Notes under the pieces: generated by a model
Told to the model about the DNA's origin: nothing
Seen by the model: only the letters and a program-made list of their open reading frames with translations
The model's database searches: none
Shown: one piece after another, positions 33,796 to 46,489 of the stretch
Position numbering within the stretch: position 1 is the first letter of the stretch
How the letters are laid out: every line of letters begins with the position of its first letter
Position numbers and translations under genes: made by a program
DNA from: Pseudomonadota bacterium
GTDB lineage: Bacteria; Pseudomonadota; Alphaproteobacteria; Acetobacterales; Acetobacteraceae
Length of the DNA stretch: 46,973 nucleotides
Assembly: GCA_021781835.1 (NCBI GenBank)
Contig: JAJXWD010000017.1
Location: 1 to 46,973, forward strand
Reading direction: 5' to 3'

Positions 33796-35613
33796 ATGGC
33801 CGATCTCACACCCTGCCCCTGCGGCTCTGGCCTTCGCCAGCTTCGCTGCTGCGCGCTCGACCTCGCCGCCCTGTCCCCGCCCGAGGCCACGGCCCTGCTC
33901 GCGCCGCTGCTCACCCAGGCCGAGGCCGCGCTGGCGGCGGGCGACCTGGCGGGGGCCGAAAACCAGACCCGCCATTTGCTCGAGCTGGCGCCGGGGCATG
34001 AGGAGGGGCTGATGCTGCTCCACCGCACCAGCCGCCAGCAGGGCCGCCTGCCCGCCGCCGAGGCGCTGATCCGCCGGGTGGTCACGCTCAACCCCAATAA
34101 TTTCTGGGCCACCAACGAGCTGACCCTGCTGCTGCTCAGCCGCGGCGCCCTGGCCGAGGCCGAGCTGCACGCGCGCAACGCCATCCGCATCGCCCCCCAA
34201 AACGCCCAGGCCCACAACCTCATGGGCCTGGTGCTCACCGAGGCCAACCGCCCCCTGATCGGCGAGTATCATTACCGCCGCGTGCTCGAGCTGGCCGAGG
34301 AGGAGGAGCCGATCACCCTCGCCAACCTCGCCTGGAATCTCAAGAACCAGGGCCGCATCGCCGAATCCCGCGCGCTCTACCAGCGCTCCCTGGCGCTCCG
34401 CCCAGACGTGCTGCAAACCGTGCTGGGCTACGCCAAAATGGAGGAAGCCGACCGCGACTTCCCCCGCGCCCTCGCGCTGCTCGACGAGGCCGAAACCCTT
34501 CTGCCCAACAGCCCCTCCATGCAGCTCACCCGCGCCACCGTGCTCTCGCGCCTCAAGCGCCACGATGAGGCGCTGGCCATCCTGCATGAGCCCGAGGATG
34601 GCCGCCTCAGGCTCGGCCCCGCCGAGCTGTCGGAAAAAGGCCGCCTGCTCGACCAGCTCGGCCGCCACGATGAAGCCTTCGCCTGTTTCGCGCAGGGCAA
34701 AGCCCTGGCGCTGGAGCTGGGCGCGCGCCCCTACATGGCCGAGGCCGCCGCCGACATGGCGGCCCGCCTCAAAAGCTTTTTCATCGCCCGCCGGCTCGCC
34801 ATCCTGCCCCGCGCCGAACCCCGCGCCGATCTGCCCCAGCCCGTGTTCATCGTCGGCTTCCCGCGCTCGGGCACCACGCTGCTCGAGCAGACGCTGAGCG
34901 TCCATCCGCGCATCAGCGCGGGCGACGAGCTGCCCTACATCAACGACATCACCCAGATCATGCCGCGCCTCCTGGCCAGCCCGCTCGCCTACCCCGAGGC
35001 GCTGGCCGAGCTGTGGATGGGCGACCACCGCGACGGCCTCGCCGAGCTGCGCGACCACTACCTCACCCGCGCCGCCAAATCGGGCATTTTCCGCGAGGGC
35101 GCGGATCTCTTCACCGACAAGATGCCCCTCAACGAGACGCATCTCGGCCTCATCCACCTGCTGTTTCCGCAAGCGCCCATCATCCACCTGCTGCGCCACC
35201 CGCTCGATGTGCTGCTCAGCGTCTATTCCAACCACCTCACCCACGGCTATTTCTGCGCGGCCCAGCTCGAAACCATCGCCCGCCATTACGCCCTCACCAT
35301 AGACCTCGTCGCCCATTACCGCGCCCAAATCCCGGCGCTGCGCTACCTGCCGCTGCGCTACGAGGACATGGTCGGCGCCCAGGAGCAAACGATCCGCCAG
35401 GCGCTCGCCTTCATTGGCGTCGCGTTCGACCCGCGCTGCCTGAGCTTCGAGAAAAACACCCGCTACGCCCGCACCGCCTCCTACGCCCAGGTCACCGAAA
35501 AACTCTATGACCGCTCAAAATACCGCTACAAACCCTACCTCAAACATCTCCAACCCGCCCTCGAAATCCTCCGCCCCCTGTGCGAGCGGCTGGGGTACGA
35601 AATCGAGGGCTGA
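33796..35613 (+). CDS. SEC-C / tetratricopeptide / sulfotransferase-domain protein
   Basis: 605 residues. An N-terminal SEC-C zinc motif (TPCPCGSGLRQLRCC; C7, C9, C18, C19) is followed by about eight TPR-like helical pairs (residues 30-330; for example NAQAHNLMGLVLTEANRPLI), then a sulfotransferase domain with the PAPS-binding P-loop FIVGFPRSGTTLLEQT (about 351-366) and a LRHPLDVLLSVYSN motif. Such TPR-sulfotransferases are common in alphaproteobacteria; the acceptor is unknown. The extra SEC-C head is unusual to me. No signal peptide is seen, so it acts in the cytosol. The DUF3429 gene follows after 12 bp and is probably co-transcribed. Confidence 0.85.
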   Translation: MADLTPCPCGSGLRQLRCCALDLAALSPPEATALLAPLLTQAEAALAAGDLAGAENQTRHLLELAPGHEEGLMLLHRTSRQQGRLPAAEALIRRVVTLNPNNFWATNELTLLLLSRGALAEAELHARNAIRIAPQNAQAHNLMGLVLTEANRPLIGEYHYRRVLELAEEEEPITLANLAWNLKNQGRIAESRALYQRSLALRPDVLQTVLGYAKMEEADRDFPRALALLDEAETLLPNSPSMQLTRATVLSRLKRHDEALAILHEPEDGRLRLGPAELSEKGRLLDQLGRHDEAFACFAQGKALALELGARPYMAEAAADMAARLKSFFIARRLAILPRAEPRADLPQPVFIVGFPRSGTTLLEQTLSVHPRISAGDELPYINDITQIMPRLLASPLAYPEALAELWMGDHRDGLAELRDHYLTRAAKSGIFREGADLFTDKMPLNETHLGLIHLLFPQAPIIHLLRHPLDVLLSVYSNHLTHGYFCAAQLETIARHYALTIDLVAHYRAQIPALRYLPLRYEDMVGAQEQTIRQALAFIGVAFDPRCLSFEKNTRYARTASYAQVTEKLYDRSKYRYKPYLKHLQPALEILRPLCERLGYEIEG

Positions 35614-35625
35614 ACCGGACGTCCC

Positions 35626-36129
35626 ATGCTGAAAACCCCCTTCACCCTCGCCATTCTGCTCACCCTCGCGGGCGCGCTGCCCTTTCTGGCCTTCACCGCC
35701 GTGGTGCTGCTCGAGCCCGTCGGCTCGCCCGCCGCCATCGAGGGGTTGATCGCCTATGGCGCGGTCATTTTATCCTTTCTGGGGGCGGTGCATTGGGGCT
35801 TCGCGCTGCGCGAAACCGCCCATCCGGTGGCGGAAAAACTGCCCCCCGCCACGCTCGGCGCCGAAACGCGCCTGCTCGGCTTTGGCGTGGTGCCCGCGCT
35901 CATCGCCTGGGCGGGGCTGATCATCATGCTGCATTTCCACGCCCCCGTGCTGGCGCTGTTCGTGCTGCTGGTGGGGTTTTTTCTCACCGTGGTGGTCGAG
36001 ACCATCGGGCGCGGGCGGGGCGTGGTGGCGCTCAATTATCTCATTTTGCGCTGGGTGGCCTCGGTGGTGGTGCTGCTGTGCCTGCTGGCCACGCTGGGGG
36101 CGGTGCTCTCGGGCATGCGGGTAGGGTAG
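35626..36129 (+). CDS. DUF3429 membrane protein
   Basis: 167 residues, five predicted membrane helices. The sequence AYGAVILSFLGAVHWGFALR is the mark of DUF3429, a family of small inner-membrane proteins of unknown function, relatives of TMEM69 in eukaryotes. It starts 12 bp after the sulfotransferase-like gene and likely belongs to the same transcript. No charged catalytic site is evident. It converges on the MFS pump gene, with about 75 bp in between. Confidence 0.88.
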   Translation: MLKTPFTLAILLTLAGALPFLAFTAVVLLEPVGSPAAIEGLIAYGAVILSFLGAVHWGFALRETAHPVAEKLPPATLGAETRLLGFGVVPALIAWAGLIIMLHFHAPVLALFVLLVGFFLTVVVETIGRGRGVVALNYLILRWVASVVVLLCLLATLGAVLSGMRVG

Positions 36130-36175
36130 GCGGCCCAAACTCGTGGCGCTTTTTTATAAAAAGGCGCGATGCCCC

Positions 36176-36214
36176 CAAAAATTTTCAATAGTTTCAATCT
36201 ATTGTTAATTTGCC
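36176..36214. repeat. AT-rich intergenic repeat, copy 1
   Basis: Starts CAAAAATTTTCAATAGTTTC and resembles 43455-43495 (CAAAAATTTTAAATAACTTC) over about 40 bp, with roughly three quarters of bases shared. It overlaps the stop of the MFS gene at its right end. Both copies sit just beyond the 3' end of a minus-strand gene. Confidence 0.5.
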
Positions 36215-37620
36215 GTGCCCAGCCCCACATCGGGCATGCGCGTCAGCACCAGCAGCGCCAGGCCCAGCGCGCCGGCCGCCCCCAGCAGCCCGGCCTGAAA
36301 CCCCGCCAGCGTGCCCGGCGCCGAGAGCGCCAGCGCCACCCCGGCCAGGGTCGCCCCAAAGGCGCCGCCTGTTGAGCGCACCAGCAGCAGCATTCCGGTC
36401 ATGGTGCCCACATCGCGCCCGCCCGCCAGGCTTTGCACGCTCACCAGCGAGGTCGGCATCAGCAAGCCGAGCCCGATCCCGGTCAGCAAAGACCAGCCCA
36501 CCGGCCAGCCCAGCCCCTGGCCCAGCGGCCAGATGCCCACCGGCACCACCCCGCAGATCGCCAGCACCAGCCCGCAGGCCAGCACCGTGCGCACCCGCCC
36601 GGTGGCGCGCAAGACCTGCCCGGCGCCATAAGCCCCGATGGTGGTGCCAAACAGCATCGGCATCAGCCCCGCCCCCGCGCCGGCCGGGCTGGCATGGTAG
36701 GCCCCCTGCAACAGCAGCGGCAGCTGAAAGATGATCTCGAACAGCGCGCCCGAATACAGAAACGCGATGAGGCTGACATGGGCCTGCCGGGCGAGCAGAT
36801 GGCCGGGCAGCAGCGGCGCCGGCGCGGCGCTCTGCTGGCGCCACAACAGCCCAGACAGCAGCGCCGCCAGGCCAAACAGCCCCAGCTCGCGCCCCGAGCC
36901 CCAGGCCAGATCCACGCCCCCCATCGAGAGCGCCAGCAGCAGCGCCGCCACCGCGCAAACCAGCAGCAGCGCCCCGGCATAATCGATCGGCGCCCGCCCG
37001 CCCCGGGGCGCCAGCCCGGCCAGCGCCCGGTGGCTCACCCCCAGCGCCAGCAGCACGAGCGGCACATTGCCCCAGAAAATCCACCGCCAGGAGATATGCT
37101 GCGCGACAAACCCGCCCACCACCGGCCCCACCAGCGTCGAGACCGCCCACGTCCCGGCAAACCAGCCCTGATAGCGCCCCCGCTCGCGGGGCGGCACCAC
37201 ATCCGCCACCGCCGACTGCGCCACCGCCATCAGCGCGCCGCCACCCACGCCCTGCAGGGCCCGGCCCAAAATCAGCCAGGCCGCCGACCCGGCCGCCGCG
37301 CACACGCAGCTGGCCGCCAAAAACACCAGCAGCGCCGGCGAGAGCACGGCCCGCCGCCCCAGCTGGTCCGAGAGCTTGCCATAGACCGGCGTGGTGGCGG
37401 TGGTGGTGAGCAGATACGCCGACACCACCCACGCAATATGCGCGCGGTCATGCAGGCTGGCGCTCATTTGCGGTATGGCGGGCAGCACCACGGTCTGGTC
37501 GATCGAGGCCAGCAAGATGCAGGTGAGAATGCCGAAAATCACCCGCATCCGCGCCGCGTGATCATGGCTGGCGGGGCTGTGCGCGGCGTCCGTCTGGCTG
37601 TGCGGGTGGGGGGCGTCCAT
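36205..37620 (-). CDS. MFS multidrug efflux pump, DHA2 (EmrB/QacA) type
   Basis: 471 residues with about 14 membrane helices, the DHA2 arrangement. A His-rich cytoplasmic head (HPHSQTDAAHSPASHDHAAR) comes before helix 1; motif C-type text VVSAYLLTTTATTPVYGKLSDQ (about 64-85) covers helix 2 and the loop 2-3. These pumps export hydrophobic drugs by proton antiport. No EmrA-like membrane-fusion gene or regulator is adjacent, so a single-component pump is likely. It is divergent from the DUF2889 gene. The long opposite frame (36433-37782) is a shadow. Confidence 0.88.
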   Translation of the reverse strand: MDAPHPHSQTDAAHSPASHDHAARMRVIFGILTCILLASIDQTVVLPAIPQMSASLHDRAHIAWVVSAYLLTTTATTPVYGKLSDQLGRRAVLSPALLVFLAASCVCAAAGSAAWLILGRALQGVGGGALMAVAQSAVADVVPPRERGRYQGWFAGTWAVSTLVGPVVGGFVAQHISWRWIFWGNVPLVLLALGVSHRALAGLAPRGGRAPIDYAGALLLVCAVAALLLALSMGGVDLAWGSGRELGLFGLAALLSGLLWRQQSAAPAPLLPGHLLARQAHVSLIAFLYSGALFEIIFQLPLLLQGAYHASPAGAGAGLMPMLFGTTIGAYGAGQVLRATGRVRTVLACGLVLAICGVVPVGIWPLGQGLGWPVGWSLLTGIGLGLLMPTSLVSVQSLAGGRDVGTMTGMLLLVRSTGGAFGATLAGVALALSAPGTLAGFQAGLLGAAGALGLALLVLTRMPDVGLGTAN

Positions 37621-37792
37621 GCGGCGGCTTGGTCCTCAAATGGGGGATATGGCAGCCACGCCGCCTTATATGGTTGCTTATGTCCCGGGCCTTGCCAATA
37701 TAACAAGCGTCTGCCGCCGGCCCCAGCCTTGCGGCGCCCGCAATCCCTGTTCGTGTCCGCTACCCTGCTCGTTGCCGCTTAAGGAGTCCGCC

Positions 37793-38344
37793 ATGCCCTT
37801 GCCCCGCCCCCATCGCCGCAAATTGCTGCACACGCGGCACGTCGAGCTGCGCGGCTATGAGCGCGAGGACGGGCTGATCGACATCGAAGCCCGCCTGACC
37901 GACGAAAAAACCTACGCGTTTGGCAATGAGGATCGCGGCGGCATCAACCCGGGCGACTATGTGCACGACATGAGCGTGCGCCTCACCATCACCCCCGACC
38001 AGGAGATCGTCGAGGCCCTCGCCAGCATGGATGCCACGCCCTACGCCATCTGCCCCGGCGTGGCGCCCAACATGGCCCGCCTGGTGGGGCTGCGTCTGGG
38101 CAAGGGGTTTTTGAAATCGGCCATGATGCGCCTGCCCGGCCCCGAGGGCTGCACCCATCTGCGCGAGCTGCTCCAGCCGCTGGCCACCGCCGCCTTCCAG
38201 ACCACGGTCGGGCTCAAAACCGGGTTCGACAATAAAACCGCCATCGAGGAGCCGGCCCTCACCCACAGCCTGCTCAATTCCTGCCACGCCTATGACGAGC
38301 AAGGCCCCGTCATCGCCCGCCGGCGCGCCCCGGCGGCCGAATGA
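37793..38344 (+). CDS. DUF2889 protein
   Basis: 183 residues from ATG 37793, preceded by AAGGAG at the ideal distance; upstream in-frame starts would add 58 unlikely residues. The sequence HTRHVELRGYEREDGLIDIEARLTD and LREL...TAAFQTT are the DUF2889 pattern, a family of unknown function found in proteobacteria, sometimes near aromatic-compound genes. It is cytosolic, without signal or membrane segments. Here it stands alone just upstream of the ATP synthase operon, with about 100 bp between; a link is not implied. Confidence 0.85.
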   Translation: MPLPRPHRRKLLHTRHVELRGYEREDGLIDIEARLTDEKTYAFGNEDRGGINPGDYVHDMSVRLTITPDQEIVEALASMDATPYAICPGVAPNMARLVGLRLGKGFLKSAMMRLPGPEGCTHLRELLQPLATAAFQTTVGLKTGFDNKTAIEEPALTHSLLNSCHAYDEQGPVIARRRAPAAE

Positions 38345-38446
38345 GCCCGCTCCGGCGCGCATCTGCCCCAATCTGACACATCATCTGATATTATTTACAG
38401 CAAGTAATACTTCTGGCCCGATCGGCCTTGCTGCCAGGAAACGCCT

Positions 38447-39076
38447 ATGTTACGTCGCGCCAGCCTCGGAAATGAGGCAGGCAGGCCACGGCAAGCATAC
38501 GGGATAAGAATATTGGGCGAGATAACTGGCACGGGAGAGACAGGGCTTAGCGCGCGTTACGCGGCGGCTCTCTATGCGCTGGCGTTCGAGAAGAACGCCC
38601 TCAACGAGGTTGTCGAGCAGATGGAGGCTCTGGGCCGGCTCATCGCCGAATCCCCGGCCTTGGCGGCGCTGCTGGCCAACCCGCTGACCAATTCCAAAAC
38701 GGCCGCTCCGGCCCTGAACGAGGCGCTGAACGCCCAGGGCTTTGGCGTGCTGGTGCGCAATTTCGTGCAAGTGGCGGTGGCCAACCGCCGCCTGCGCGAC
38801 CTGCCGGCCCTCATCGCCGGCTTTGCCGCCTATGTCGCGCGCAAGCGCGGCGAGGTGGTGGCCGATGTCACCACCGCCACCCCCCTCACCGATCTGCAGC
38901 GCGCCCAGCTGCATGCCCGCCTGGCCGAAGCCGGCTATGGCAGCGTGCGCCTCACCGAGCGCACCGACCCCGCCATACTGGGCGGCATGGTGCTCAAGAT
39001 CGGGTCCAAGCTTTTCGATACCAGCCTCAAATCACGCCTTAACCGGCTTAATTTTTCTCTAAAGGGAGCTGCCTGA
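38447..39076 (+). CDS. atpH: ATP synthase delta subunit (F1 stator)
   Basis: 209 residues if begun at ATG 38447, which has AGGA seven bases before it; a TTG at 38513 would give the more usual start ([20 protein letters not shown]) and 187 residues, so the start is uncertain. The conserved helices [15 protein letters not shown] and the C-terminal domain [20 protein letters not shown] are clear. The subunit ties the F1 head to the b subunits of Fo. First gene of the atpHAGDC operon; the stop and the next ATG are only 1 bp apart. The Fo genes (atpB, E, F) are not in the window, as usual for alphaproteobacteria, where they form a separate operon. Confidence 0.93.
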   Translation: MLRRASLGNEAGRPRQAYGIRILGEITGTGETGLSARYAAALYALAFEKNALNEVVEQMEALGRLIAESPALAALLANPLTNSKTAAPALNEALNAQGFGVLVRNFVQVAVANRRLRDLPALIAGFAAYVARKRGEVVADVTTATPLTDLQRAQLHARLAEAGYGSVRLTERTDPAILGGMVLKIGSKLFDTSLKSRLNRLNFSLKGAA

Positions 39077-39077
39077 C

Positions 39078-40610
<1,533 letters not shown>

Positions 40611-40617
40611 AAACGCC

Positions 40618-42935
<2,318 letters not shown>

Positions 42936-42938
42936 GCC

Positions 42939-43361
42939 ATGGCCATCGCGCTCGAAATCCTCAGCCCCGAGAAGCTCCTGCTGGCGCGGGATGTCGACAT
43001 GGTCGTCATCCCCGGCACCGAGGGTGACATCGGCGTGCTGCCGGGTCACTCGAAGCTGGTGACCTCTCTGCGCGGCGGTCTCGTCGATATTTACGAGAAC
43101 GGCGCCGTCGCCGAGCGTTTCTATGTCTCGGGCGGCTTTGCCGAGGTCACCGAGTCGCGTGTCGCCGTGCTGGCCGATGAGATCGTCCGCCAGTCCGAGA
43201 TCAACGCCGCCAAGGCCGCCGAGGCCCTGACGGCGGCGAAAGACGCCTTCGCCGCCGTGAGCCTCGACGATGCCGAAGCCTACCGCGAGGCCTCCGACAC
43301 CCTCATCGCCGCCCAGGCGCTGGTCGACTCGGTCCCCCCTCACGCGATCGACAAGATCTGA
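42939..43361 (+). CDS. atpC: ATP synthase epsilon subunit
   Basis: 140 residues. The beta-sandwich part (EILSPEKLLLARDVDMVVIP, GDIGVLPGHSKLVTSL) and a C-terminal helical hairpin (INAAKAAEALTAAKDA) are as expected. The subunit joins the rotor and can brake ATP hydrolysis. It is the last gene of the operon and is followed by a strong terminator 30 bp later. Confidence 0.97.
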   Translation: MAIALEILSPEKLLLARDVDMVVIPGTEGDIGVLPGHSKLVTSLRGGLVDIYENGAVAERFYVSGGFAEVTESRVAVLADEIVRQSEINAAKAAEALTAAKDAFAAVSLDDAEAYREASDTLIAAQALVDSVPPHAIDKI

Positions 43362-43391
43362 GGGCCACCCCCCTAAAAATCCACCCCTCAG

Positions 43392-43419
43392 AAAAGGCGC
43401 CTCCGGGCGCCTTTTTTTT
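43392..43419 (+). terminator. Rho-independent terminator of the atp operon
   Basis: AAAAGGCGCC (43392-43401), loop TCCG, GGCGCCTTTTTTTT (43406-43419): a 10-bp stem followed by an eight-T run. Textbook intrinsic terminator, 30 bp after the atpC stop. Confidence 0.95.
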
Positions 43420-43454
43420 GGCACTCGAATTTGTGGCGTTTCCCGCGCGGCCCG

Positions 43455-43495
43455 CAAAAATTTTAAATAACTTCAATATGATGTAAAGTAATGCC
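43455..43495. repeat. AT-rich intergenic repeat, copy 2
   Basis: Related to 36176-36214 (see copy 1). It lies in the gap between the atp operon terminator and the autotransporter stop. Confidence 0.5.
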
Positions 43496-43573
43496 CCAAG
43501 GATCGCCGCCCCGTCGCCAGGGCGGCGATCCCCACGCCCCGCCACGCCTTACCCCAAGGCAGGCGGGCACGGT

Positions 43574-46243
43574 TCAAAACCGCACCATCAGCCCGCCTTC
43601 CAGGCTTTCCGCCTGCCAGTTCCGGCTCAGCGCGGCCTGGCAGGTCACGCTCAGCGCCCAGGCCCCGCGCCCAACCCGCACGCCCAGCGCCGCCTCGCCC
43701 GCCACCGGGCTCAAAGGCCGGGCCGGTACGCCGAACATCGTGCCATCCTGGGCGCTCACATGCAGGTTTTGCCCGGCATTTCCGGCCCATCCCCGCACCC
43801 CCAGCATGGCGCTCGGCACCACCGCCAGCCCATCGCCCAGCGTAAAGCGGCGCGTCAGCGTCAGGCGCCCATAAGGCATCGCCGCCACGCCGCCGCCGCC
43901 CGCCAGGCTCACCGCAAAGGCTGTCTGCGCCGCGCCCTCATCCAGCCGCCCCATGGTCACATCCACCACATCCAGCCCCACAGCCGGCGTCACGCCCCAG
44001 CCCCCGCGCGCCAGCGGCACGCTCACCCGCAGCCCCAGGCTGGTCACATTGCCATGCGCCATGCCGGCGGCCGGGCCCGCGCCGGTCTCGCGCCCGGTGG
44101 AAAGCGTGGCGAAATCTTCCAGCACATCGCCGCTCACCAGCCCGGCCCCCACGGGCAGGCTGCCATAAACGCCCAGCCGCAACCCGCCCAGCGTGGCGCT
44201 GCCCGCTCCGGCGGCCCATAAATCCTGGGTCGCATACCCCACGGCCAGCCCCAGCCGCAGCCCGCTTGCCCCCACCGGCCGGTCCACCCCGGCCATGAAG
44301 CCGCCGCCCGCCGCGCCAAACGCGCCATCCACCGCCATCAGCCCGCCCTCGGCCCGCACCCAGCCGCCGGCTTGGCACATGCCGCGCGCCAGCGCCGCCG
44401 CCACCCCCGCCGCCGTGCTGGTGGATGTCACGGGCGCCGCCGGGCAGGGCGTGGCCTCGCCGCCCCCGGCATGGGCGAGCAGCAGCTCATCCTCCGTTCC
44501 CGCCGCCAGCGCCTGCGCCTCGGCCATGCCCGAAAACAGCCTCATGCCCGCGGGCGCCACGCTCAGCGCCCGGCCCAGCCGCAGGCTGGCGCTGCCCGGC
44601 CCCGGCAGGCTCGCCCCGCTAATTTGGGCGCCTGCCGTGGGGTCGTTCATGGCGTTCACGCTCGCAAACGCCCCGCTCACCCCGCCGCTCGCGGTCAAAA
44701 ACGTCGTGCTGCCCGGCTCATAGGTGCCCGGCGCCAGCATATAATCCAGCGTGCCCGCCAGCGTGGCGCTGCCGCTGATGGCAAAAGGCGCGATGCCATT
44801 GGGCGCCACATAAACCTTCAGCACCCCGGCCGTCCCTTGCACAAAATTGCCGTTCAGCGTCAGCGCCGCGCCCACCAGCCCGGGGGTAAAGGTGCCGTCA
44901 TTCACCAGCGCGCCGATGCTCCAGCTCCCCGCCCCCACCCAGGCCGCGCCGGGCATCACGGTCAGCGCGCTGCCGGCGCCGAAATGGCTGAGCGGCGTAT
45001 CCAGCAGCCCGCTGCCGCTCAGCTCGATCTGGCTGGCCGTGCTCCCGCCATCCACCCCGCCGATGATCACCGCCCCCGTGTCCAGCGCCAGCGTGCTGGC
45101 ACCGCTCAAAAACCCCACGGCCACGCCGCCGCTCTGCCCGCTGATCACCCCGCTATTGGCAATGTTCACCGGCCCCCCGGCCAAAATACCGTCAAGCCCG
45201 GCAATCGTGCCGCTATTGGTAATGACATCGCCGCTCACCGCCTCCACGCCATAGCGCCCGCCGGTGATCACGCCGGTATTGGTCAGCCCATCGCCCCCGC
45301 CCAGCCGCGCGCCGATCTGCCCGCCGCCAATGACCCCGCCATTCAGTATGGCCGCGCCCGTGCCCGCCACCCGCGCGCCAATCACCCCGCCGCTCACCAC
45401 GCCCGCGACATTGTCGAGCGTGGCGCCATTGGCCAGCGCCATGGCGCCCACCTGCCCGCCGCTCAGCGTGCCGCTATTGCTCAGGCTCACCGCCCCGCCA
45501 TTCAACAGCGCGCCATACCGCGCGCCGCTAATCAGCCCGGCATTGCTCACCCCCATGGCCGCCCCGCCATAAAGCCCGGCATACCCGCCCTCGATCACCC
45601 CGCCCGCCAGATTATCCACCATGCCGCCCTTGAACAGCGACACGCCATCCCCCGTGCCGCCGCCAATGGTGCCGGCATTGCTCAGGCTGGCCGGGCCGCC
45701 GGTGCTGTAAACCCCAATGGCCCCGCCGCTGAGCGCGCCGCCATTGGCCACGCTTCCCCCGGCCTCCAGCGCCACGCCGATAAACCCGGCATCGAGCGTG
45801 CCGCCATTGCTCACCATCCCGGCGCCGCCGCTCACCTGCACGCCATAAAGCACGGCGCGCACGGTTCCGGCATTGGCGAGCGTGCCGCCCGCGCCCAGCC
45901 GCACGCCATCCTGGCCGCCGAGCACGCCGCCATTGCTCACCACCCCCCCGCCGGCCAGCGAAACCCCCACCCCCGCCGCGGCGCTGACCGTGCCGAGATT
46001 GATCACCCGCGAGGGCGACAAATCCCATAAATCCACGGCCCCTGGCGCGCTCAGCGTCACGCCGGGCGCGATGCTCACCCCCGCGGCGCCAAAGCCGGAC
46101 AGGTCGATCGGGCTGGTCTGGTTGACGGTAATCGCGGTCTGGGCCTGGGCCGGGGGGCTAAGCCCGAGCGCGGCGGGCAGCACCAGCAGCGAGGCGCCGG
46201 CGGCGCCAAACACGGCCCGCGGGTCATCTTGAAAGTGGGACAT
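43574..46243 (-). CDS. Autotransporter (type Va) with Gly-rich repeat passenger
   Basis: 889 residues. A long N-terminal leader with signal peptide (cut probably after PAQA, about residue 34) is followed by a passenger of about 400 residues built from degenerate repeats of roughly 20 residues (patterns such as VSNGGTLDAG, LSNAGTIGGG and GGGQIGARLGGG). This suggests a right-handed beta-helix. A linker leads to a C-terminal beta-barrel (about 610-889) ending in GGLMVRF, with the terminal Phe needed for outer-membrane insertion. It would be displayed on the cell surface; a role in adhesion or biofilm is likely for the family but not shown. The repeats have many Gly, Ala and Val, and the opposite strand is open as a shadow. 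Confidence 0.85.
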   Translation of the reverse strand: MSHFQDDPRAVFGAAGASLLVLPAALGLSPPAQAQTAITVNQTSPIDLSGFGAAGVSIAPGVTLSAPGAVDLWDLSPSRVINLGTVSAAAGVGVSLAGGGVVSNGGVLGGQDGVRLGAGGTLANAGTVRAVLYGVQVSGGAGMVSNGGTLDAGFIGVALEAGGSVANGGALSGGAIGVYSTGGPASLSNAGTIGGGTGDGVSLFKGGMVDNLAGGVIEGGYAGLYGGAAMGVSNAGLISGARYGALLNGGAVSLSNSGTLSGGQVGAMALANGATLDNVAGVVSGGVIGARVAGTGAAILNGGVIGGGQIGARLGGGDGLTNTGVITGGRYGVEAVSGDVITNSGTIAGLDGILAGGPVNIANSGVISGQSGGVAVGFLSGASTLALDTGAVIIGGVDGGSTASQIELSGSGLLDTPLSHFGAGSALTVMPGAAWVGAGSWSIGALVNDGTFTPGLVGAALTLNGNFVQGTAGVLKVYVAPNGIAPFAISGSATLAGTLDYMLAPGTYEPGSTTFLTASGGVSGAFASVNAMNDPTAGAQISGASLPGPGSASLRLGRALSVAPAGMRLFSGMAEAQALAAGTEDELLLAHAGGGEATPCPAAPVTSTSTAAGVAAALARGMCQAGGWVRAEGGLMAVDGAFGAAGGGFMAGVDRPVGASGLRLGLAVGYATQDLWAAGAGSATLGGLRLGVYGSLPVGAGLVSGDVLEDFATLSTGRETGAGPAAGMAHGNVTSLGLRVSVPLARGGWGVTPAVGLDVVDVTMGRLDEGAAQTAFAVSLAGGGGVAAMPYGRLTLTRRFTLGDGLAVVPSAMLGVRGWAGNAGQNLHVSAQDGTMFGVPARPLSPVAGEAALGVRVGRGAWALSVTCQAALSRNWQAESLEGGLMVRF

Positions 46244-46489
46244 GGCTGTAAAGTCCTTGGGGCCGAACCGCTTTTGCGGCCCGAAAACGACTACAGAATG
46301 ACGTACAGCTACGCCCCAGAGTTGAATCGGCCATTAATCTCCCCGGCCAATTTCACCCCAAAACCATTTTTGTCATTAACCATTTTCCCCGCCCCGCGCC
46401 TCGCAAAACCGCGCCCAGGCTTGCGCCAGGCCTAAAGGCGGCGTAATGCCCCGCCACGATCATTCAGTCCTCAATCCGCAGAGAATCCC

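Noticed and set aside
33760-35388. 542-codon minus-strand frame opposite the TPR-sulfotransferase
   Set aside because: No motif, whereas the plus strand has SEC-C, TPR and the PAPS P-loop.
44372-46030. 552-codon plus-strand frame within the autotransporter
   Set aside because: Antisense of the Gly/Ala repeats; the minus-strand frame has a signal peptide and ends in a barrel with terminal Phe.
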